Below, piece by piece: positions 14,961 through 18,264 of a stretch of 18,264 nt of DNA; positions within the stretch are counted from its first letter, which is position 1; every line of letters begins with the position of its first letter. This stretch comes from an uncultured Collinsella sp. (lineage in GTDB: Bacteria > Actinomycetota > Coriobacteriia > Coriobacteriales > Coriobacteriaceae): NCBI GenBank assembly GCA_900552185.1, contig URYT01000015.1, forward strand, positions 1 through 18,264, read 5' to 3'. A program made the position numbers and the translations under genes. The notes under the pieces are model-generated. The model made no database searches. It saw nothing but the letters and a program-made list of their open reading frames with translations, and was not told the origin of the DNA.

Positions 14961-14979
14961 TAGGACAACATAGAACGAC
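14960..14979. promoter_or_regulatory. Downstream operator candidate, two 10-bp direct repeats
   Basis: ATAGGACAAC followed by ATAGAACGAC covers the expected transcription start. Together with the copy at 14898 it brackets the promoter; the 62-bp offset is close to six helical turns, so both sites face the same side of the DNA. Confidence 0.55.
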
Positions 14980-14998
14980 AGCAGGTACGAGCTGTCGT
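14975..14998 (+). other. Leader hairpin of the SIS-domain mRNA
   Basis: ACGACAGC (14975-14982) pairs perfectly with GCTGTCGT (14991-14998) around an 8-base loop. It lies at the predicted 5' end of the transcript, with no T-run, so it may protect the mRNA end; it also overlaps the end of the operator. Confidence 0.4.
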
Positions 14999-15032
14999 CG
15001 TTCAAAGCCGCCCCACAAGGAGGAGCATCAGC

Positions 15033-16001
15033 ATGAACGCACACGATCTGGTTCAGGAAATCATCGAGCGCAAGGGCAAGGTCGAGAACGTCTTTTGGAT
15101 CGCCTGTGGCGGTTCGATGATCGACCTCATGCCGGCTAACGAACTGCTCAAGCGCGAGGCCACCACGTTTACCTCGACGGTCTATACGGCGCGCGAGTTT
15201 TGCCTGATGGCTCCCAAGAGTCTTGGCGAGAAGTCGCTCGTCATCGCCTGCAGCCACAGCGGCAACACGCAAGAGGTCGTTGACGGCTGCGAGATGGCGC
15301 TGGCCGCCGGTGCCGAAGTCGTTGCCCTCACCGACTGCGAGGGCTCAAAGATCGACAACGGCAAGTGGACTACCTGGGTCTATCCGTGGGGTGAGGGTGT
15401 GCCGCAGGCTGAGGTGCCGCAGGGCATCGGCGCTCTGATCGCCGCCGAGTTGCTCGACCAGCAGGAAGGCTACGAGGCACTCGCCGACATGTATGAGGGC
15501 CTCAAGCAGATGGATGCGCTGCTGCCCGCCGCCCGTGAGAAGGTCAACGCCGAGCTGGGCGCCCGCTTTGCCGAGCTCTGCCAGCAGCACAAGTTCTTCT
15601 ATATCCTGGGCTCCGGCCCCAACTTTAGCCAGACCTACGCTATGGCCATCTGCTCGCTCATGGAGATGCAGTGGCAGCACTGCTGCTACATCCACTCCGG
15701 CGAGTATTTCCACGGTCCTTTCGAGGCTACCGAGCCCGGCGTGTTCTACTTTGTGCAGCTCGGATCGGGCGAGTGCCGCCCCATGGAGGAGCGCGCGCTG
15801 GCGTTCCTCAACACGCACACCGACACGATCATGGTGCTCGACGCGCTCGAGTATGGCGTAGGCGACGTGCCCGCCAGCGTGCGTTCGTACCTGGAGCCGA
15901 TCTTCTTCTACAACATGAGCTGCGAGCTGCGCGCCGCACGCGGCAAGGTGTTCGATCACAGCCCCGAGGTTCGTCGCTACATGGGCATCGAGCGGTACTA
16001 A
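15033..16001 (+). CDS. SIS-domain sugar-phosphate protein, FrlB-like deglycase
   Basis: Contains two sugar-isomerase (SIS) domains in 322 residues: the first with ACGGS (24-28) and CSHSGNT (73-79), the second with LGSGPN (192-197) and the active-site segment HSGEYFHGPFE (221-231). The latter, the following EPGVFYF...ECRPMEERALAF and the C-terminal HSPEVRRYMGIERY match the E. coli fructoselysine-6-phosphate deglycase FrlB (as recalled: ESGEFRHGPLE and HNPDERRYYG). Such enzymes cleave phosphorylated Amadori products to glucose 6-phosphate and the amine. A GlmS-like isomerase without glutaminase domain is the alternative. AAGGAGG lies 8 bases before the ATG. The gene has its own promoter and a GntR/HutC regulator upstream. 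No kinase or transporter gene is beside it, so the substrate remains inferred. Confidence 0.85.
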   Translation: MNAHDLVQEIIERKGKVENVFWIACGGSMIDLMPANELLKREATTFTSTVYTAREFCLMAPKSLGEKSLVIACSHSGNTQEVVDGCEMALAAGAEVVALTDCEGSKIDNGKWTTWVYPWGEGVPQAEVPQGIGALIAAELLDQQEGYEALADMYEGLKQMDALLPAAREKVNAELGARFAELCQQHKFFYILGSGPNFSQTYAMAICSLMEMQWQHCCYIHSGEYFHGPFEATEPGVFYFVQLGSGECRPMEERALAFLNTHTDTIMVLDALEYGVGDVPASVRSYLEPIFFYNMSCELRAARGKVFDHSPEVRRYMGIERY

Positions 16002-16050
16002 GTAACGGGAAAAGCATTCACCTTCGATTCGCAAGCGTGCCGTGTGAGTC

Positions 16051-16092
16051 AAAAAGCGGGCCGCGCCGGTAGTATTCCGGCGCGGCCCGCTT
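16051..16092. terminator. Strong terminator between convergent genes
   Basis: AAGCGGGCCGCGCCGG (16054-16069) pairs perfectly over 16 bp with CCGGCGCGGCCCGCTT (16077-16092) around TAGTATT. On the minus strand the stem runs into five T residues, making it a canonical terminator for the dehydrogenase gene; on the plus strand only TT follows, so it ends the SIS transcript less typically. Confidence 0.85.
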
Positions 16093-16133
16093 GGTATCGC
16101 GCTTAGATTCGCGAGATTGCGGCGATTGACGGC

Positions 16134-17111
16134 CTACTTGCCGACAACGCCCTCGGCATCCCACCAGTCGAGCTGGGCGATGTTGTCGCGGATGTGCTGG
16201 CAGCTCTTGTGGAAGCCCTCGAGCTCATGCTCGGACAGGTCGAGCGTGTAGACCTCCTCGACGCCCTCGGCACCGATCACGCACGGCAGGGAGGTGAAGA
16301 TGCCCTCCTCGCCATACTGGCCGGTCATGAGCGTGGATGCCGAAAGCACGGCGTGCTCGTTGTGCAGCACGGCGGCGCAGACGCGCGCGGCGGAGTTGGC
16401 GACGGCGTACTCGGTGCACTGCTTGCCCTGGTAGGTTACGTAGCCGCCCTTGCGCGCGAGCTCCTCGATCTCCATGTGGTCGAAGGCATACTTGTCGGGG
16501 TTCTCGGCTTGGAGTTCGTTGAGGCTCTTGCCGGCGATGGTTGCGGCCTTAAAGGCGGCAAGCTGGCTAAAGCCGTGCTCGCCGATCATGTACGCGTCGA
16601 TGGACTTGGGCGAGATGCCGATCTGCTTGGAGATCTCGGTGCGTAGGCGCGCTGAATCCAAACCGCAGCCCGAGCCGATGATCTTCTTGGGATCGTAGCC
16701 GGTCAGGTGCCACAGCTCGGTGCACACGACGTCGCAGGGGTTGGAGATGCTCACGAAGATGCCGTCAAAGCCGGCGTCGACGATGCGCTTGGCAAAGGTG
16801 CGGGCGGCGTCGGTGGTAAAGAACAGCTCGCCGTCGCGGTTGCCGGCGGCCAGTGCGACCTTGCCGGCGGCGTTGACGATGACGTCGCAGCAGGCAAGCT
16901 CCTCGTAGTGGTCGTAGCAGTTGACGATCTTGGTGTTGTACGGGACAAACGAAAGGGAGTCGCGCAGGTCCTGGACCTCGGACGTCACCTTGGCCTGGTT
17001 GATATCGCACAGGTACAGCTCATCGGCAATGCCCTGCATGAGCAGACTGTTGGCAACATGTGCTCCTACGTGGCCCTGGCCGACCACACCGATCTTACGC
17101 GTCTGGTACAT
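16134..17111 (-). CDS. L-2-hydroxyacid dehydrogenase (LDH/MDH family, HicDH-like)
   Basis: NAD-dependent reduction of a 2-oxoacid to the L-2-hydroxyacid in the cytoplasm (325 residues). The Rossmann motif is GQGHVG (11-16) and Asp36 indicates NAD rather than NADP. Catalytic residues are visible: Arg92 in the substrate loop, Asn124 (SISNPCDVV), Asp152/Arg155 (LDSARLR) and His179 (GEHG). The substrate loop reads LAAGNRDGELFF instead of the QKPGE-type loop of L-lactate dehydrogenase, and the later EELARKGGYVTYQGK resembles L-2-hydroxyisocaproate dehydrogenase of lactic acid bacteria (EEEARKGGFTVLNGK as recalled). Lactate is still possible as product; branched or bulky 2-oxoacids are an attractive alternative. 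The ATG at 17111 was chosen because AAAGG lies 8 bases upstream; a longer frame to 17204 lacks homology. Divergent from metA. Confidence 0.87.
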   Translation of the reverse strand: MYQTRKIGVVGQGHVGAHVANSLLMQGIADELYLCDINQAKVTSEVQDLRDSLSFVPYNTKIVNCYDHYEELACCDVIVNAAGKVALAAGNRDGELFFTTDAARTFAKRIVDAGFDGIFVSISNPCDVVCTELWHLTGYDPKKIIGSGCGLDSARLRTEISKQIGISPKSIDAYMIGEHGFSQLAAFKAATIAGKSLNELQAENPDKYAFDHMEIEELARKGGYVTYQGKQCTEYAVANSAARVCAAVLHNEHAVLSASTLMTGQYGEEGIFTSLPCVIGAEGVEEVYTLDLSEHELEGFHKSCQHIRDNIAQLDWWDAEGVVGK

Positions 17112-17148
17112 ATATGTATCCTTTCGGCCGAGTTTTTCGCGTCGAACC

Positions 17149-17154
17149 ATTGTA
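17149..17154 (-). promoter_or_regulatory. Promoter-like -10 for the dehydrogenase gene
   Basis: Read on the minus strand this is TACAAT, five of six to the -10 consensus, about 38 bp before the start codon. The -35 position matches only weakly (CTAGCA). It supports the ATG at 17111 as start. Confidence 0.4.
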
Positions 17155-17321
17155 GCGTCCTGCTGCCACTTTGCTAGGCTAAAGCGCCATAGATTTTTGG
17201 GCATGCCTTAATCTCTACTTTTGGAGTGATTTGGGCCGCTGACGGCATCGCCGGGCGATGTACTCGCGCGGATGGGGCCGGTCGTTGTACCATAACTGCA
17301 ACTGACTCGTAAGGAGCATTC

Positions 17322-18248
17322 ATGCCCATTCGCATCCCCGACGCCCTCCCTGCCGCCGCGCAGCTCGAGAGCGAGAACATCTTTGTCATGACCGAGTACC
17401 GCGCGCTGCACCAGGACATCCGTCCGCTGCGCGTGCTCATCCTCAACCTCATGCCCACCAAGATTGCCACCGAGACGCAGATCATGCGCAAGCTCTCCAA
17501 CACGCCGCTGCAGGTGGAGGTGGACCTGCTGCGCACCAAGACGCACGAGGCCACGCATGTGAGCGCCGGCCACCTGGAGACGTTCTACCGCACGTTCGAC
17601 GACATCCGCGACATCCACTACGACGGCCTGATTATCACGGGCGCCCCGGTGGAGCAGATGCCGTTCGAGGAGGTCGACTACTGGCCCGAGCTCTGCCAGA
17701 TCATGGATTGGTCCACCACGCACGTGCACTCTACGCTGCACATTTGCTGGGGCGCACAGGCAGGTCTGTACCATCATTACGGTATCCAGAAGTACGACCT
17801 GCCGACAAAGGCGAGCGGCGTATTTGAGCATTATCTGGTGAAGCCGCAAAGCCCGCTGGTCCGCGGCTTTGACGACCGTTTCTATGCCGTGCATTCGCGC
17901 AACACCGATGTGCGCCGTGAGGACGTGGAGGCCGAGCCGCAGCTTGAGGTCGTGGCCGTGTCCGACGAGGTGGGCCTGTACATCGTCAAGTCGACCGACA
18001 GCCGTCGCTTCTTTGTATTTGGCCACCCCGAGTACGATACCGACACGCTGCGTTTGGAGTACGAGCGCGACGTGAAGCGCGGGCTCAACCCTCAGGTGCC
18101 GGCGCATTACTTCCCGGGCGACGACCCCACTGCCGAGCCGCGCAACGTCTGGCGCAGCCAGGCTCAGCTGTTCTACACCAACTGGCTCAACTACTACGTC
18201 TACCAGACCACGCCCTACGACCTGGCCCGCGCCGGCGAGGAGCACTAG
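17322..18248 (+). CDS. metA: Homoserine O-acetyltransferase, MetA family
   Basis: Acylates the hydroxyl of L-homoserine in the first committed step to methionine (308 residues, usual length). The catalytic Cys142 sits in HICWGAQAGLYHHYGI, and the His235/Glu237 pair in FGHPEYD. The start (MPIRIPDALPA) and the LNLMPTKIATE segment are typical of the family. Position 111 is Glu (GAPVEQMPFEEV); family studies link Glu111 to acetyl-CoA use and Gly111 to succinyl-CoA, so O-acetylhomoserine is the predicted product. AAGGAG lies 4 bases before the ATG. The upstream 210-bp region, shared with the divergent dehydrogenase, shows no S-box-like riboswitch. The gene is complete, with its stop 16 bp before the window end. 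Confidence 0.96.
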   Translation: MPIRIPDALPAAAQLESENIFVMTEYRALHQDIRPLRVLILNLMPTKIATETQIMRKLSNTPLQVEVDLLRTKTHEATHVSAGHLETFYRTFDDIRDIHYDGLIITGAPVEQMPFEEVDYWPELCQIMDWSTTHVHSTLHICWGAQAGLYHHYGIQKYDLPTKASGVFEHYLVKPQSPLVRGFDDRFYAVHSRNTDVRREDVEAEPQLEVVAVSDEVGLYIVKSTDSRRFFVFGHPEYDTDTLRLEYERDVKRGLNPQVPAHYFPGDDPTAEPRNVWRSQAQLFYTNWLNYYVYQTTPYDLARAGEEH

Positions 18249-18264
18249 GCTACGGCTGTGGCTG

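Noticed and set aside
17112..17321. A SAM-responsive riboswitch before metA.
   Set aside because: The 210-bp region has only a short CATCG/CGATG hairpin and no multi-stem core or conserved S-box segments.
1..18264. CRISPR arrays, tRNA genes, insertion sequences or prophage genes.
   Set aside because: No regularly spaced repeats, tRNA cloverleaf, transposase or integrase was recognised on either strand.

Overview
The window looks like chromosome of a high-GC gut Actinobacterium of the class Coriobacteriia, most likely Collinsella or a close relative. This rests on strong G/C third-position bias, the protein styles (an HtpG with Ala/Glu-rich insertions, a VanRS-like pair beside a PBP5-type carboxypeptidase) and gene content; no rRNA or marker gene fixes the species. 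Thirteen genes appear intact, one (recQ) is broken, and no tRNA, rRNA, CRISPR array, transposase or phage gene was seen.

Region 1 (1-6752) is an envelope and phosphate sensing block. A secreted D,D-carboxypeptidase (minus strand) diverges from a plus-strand series: a VanR-like regulator, a VanS-like kinase with an unusual four-helix membrane part, a lone PstB phosphate-transport ATPase, and a PhoB/PhoR-like pair. A TTAAG-N6-TTAAG direct repeat lies in the divergent promoter region and fits an OmpR-family operator.

Region 2 (6753-9551) starts after a terminator-like hairpin. It carries a three-gene tyrosine-phosphorylation cassette of capsule type: a Wzz/CpsC-like membrane activator, a CpsD-like BY-kinase and a CpsB-like PHP phosphatase. 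No glycosyltransferase or polymerase follows; a GNAT acetyltransferase comes next.

Region 3 (9552-12151) holds htpG (Hsp90). Its leader has a promoter-like element, a 14-bp palindrome and a terminator hairpin with a GCAA loop just before the gene. The protein carries an internal 15-residue tandem duplication in its ATPase domain. The 329-bp spacer after htpG holds a perfect 12-bp hairpin and a larger element closed by a perfect 15-bp inverted repeat with nested stems, probably a repeat or structured RNA.

Region 4 (12152-16133) starts with recQ, broken by a single frameshift in its zinc-binding region. It is followed 2 bp later by a GntR/HutC regulator and then an SIS-domain protein resembling the fructoselysine-6-phosphate deglycase FrlB. 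Two paired 10-bp direct repeats flank the promoter of the SIS gene and are its probable operators.

Region 5 (16134-18264) has an L-2-hydroxyacid dehydrogenase (LDH/HicDH type, minus strand), convergent with the SIS gene across a strong 16-bp-stem terminator. Divergent from it is a MetA-family homoserine acyltransferase whose Glu111 predicts acetyl-CoA use.
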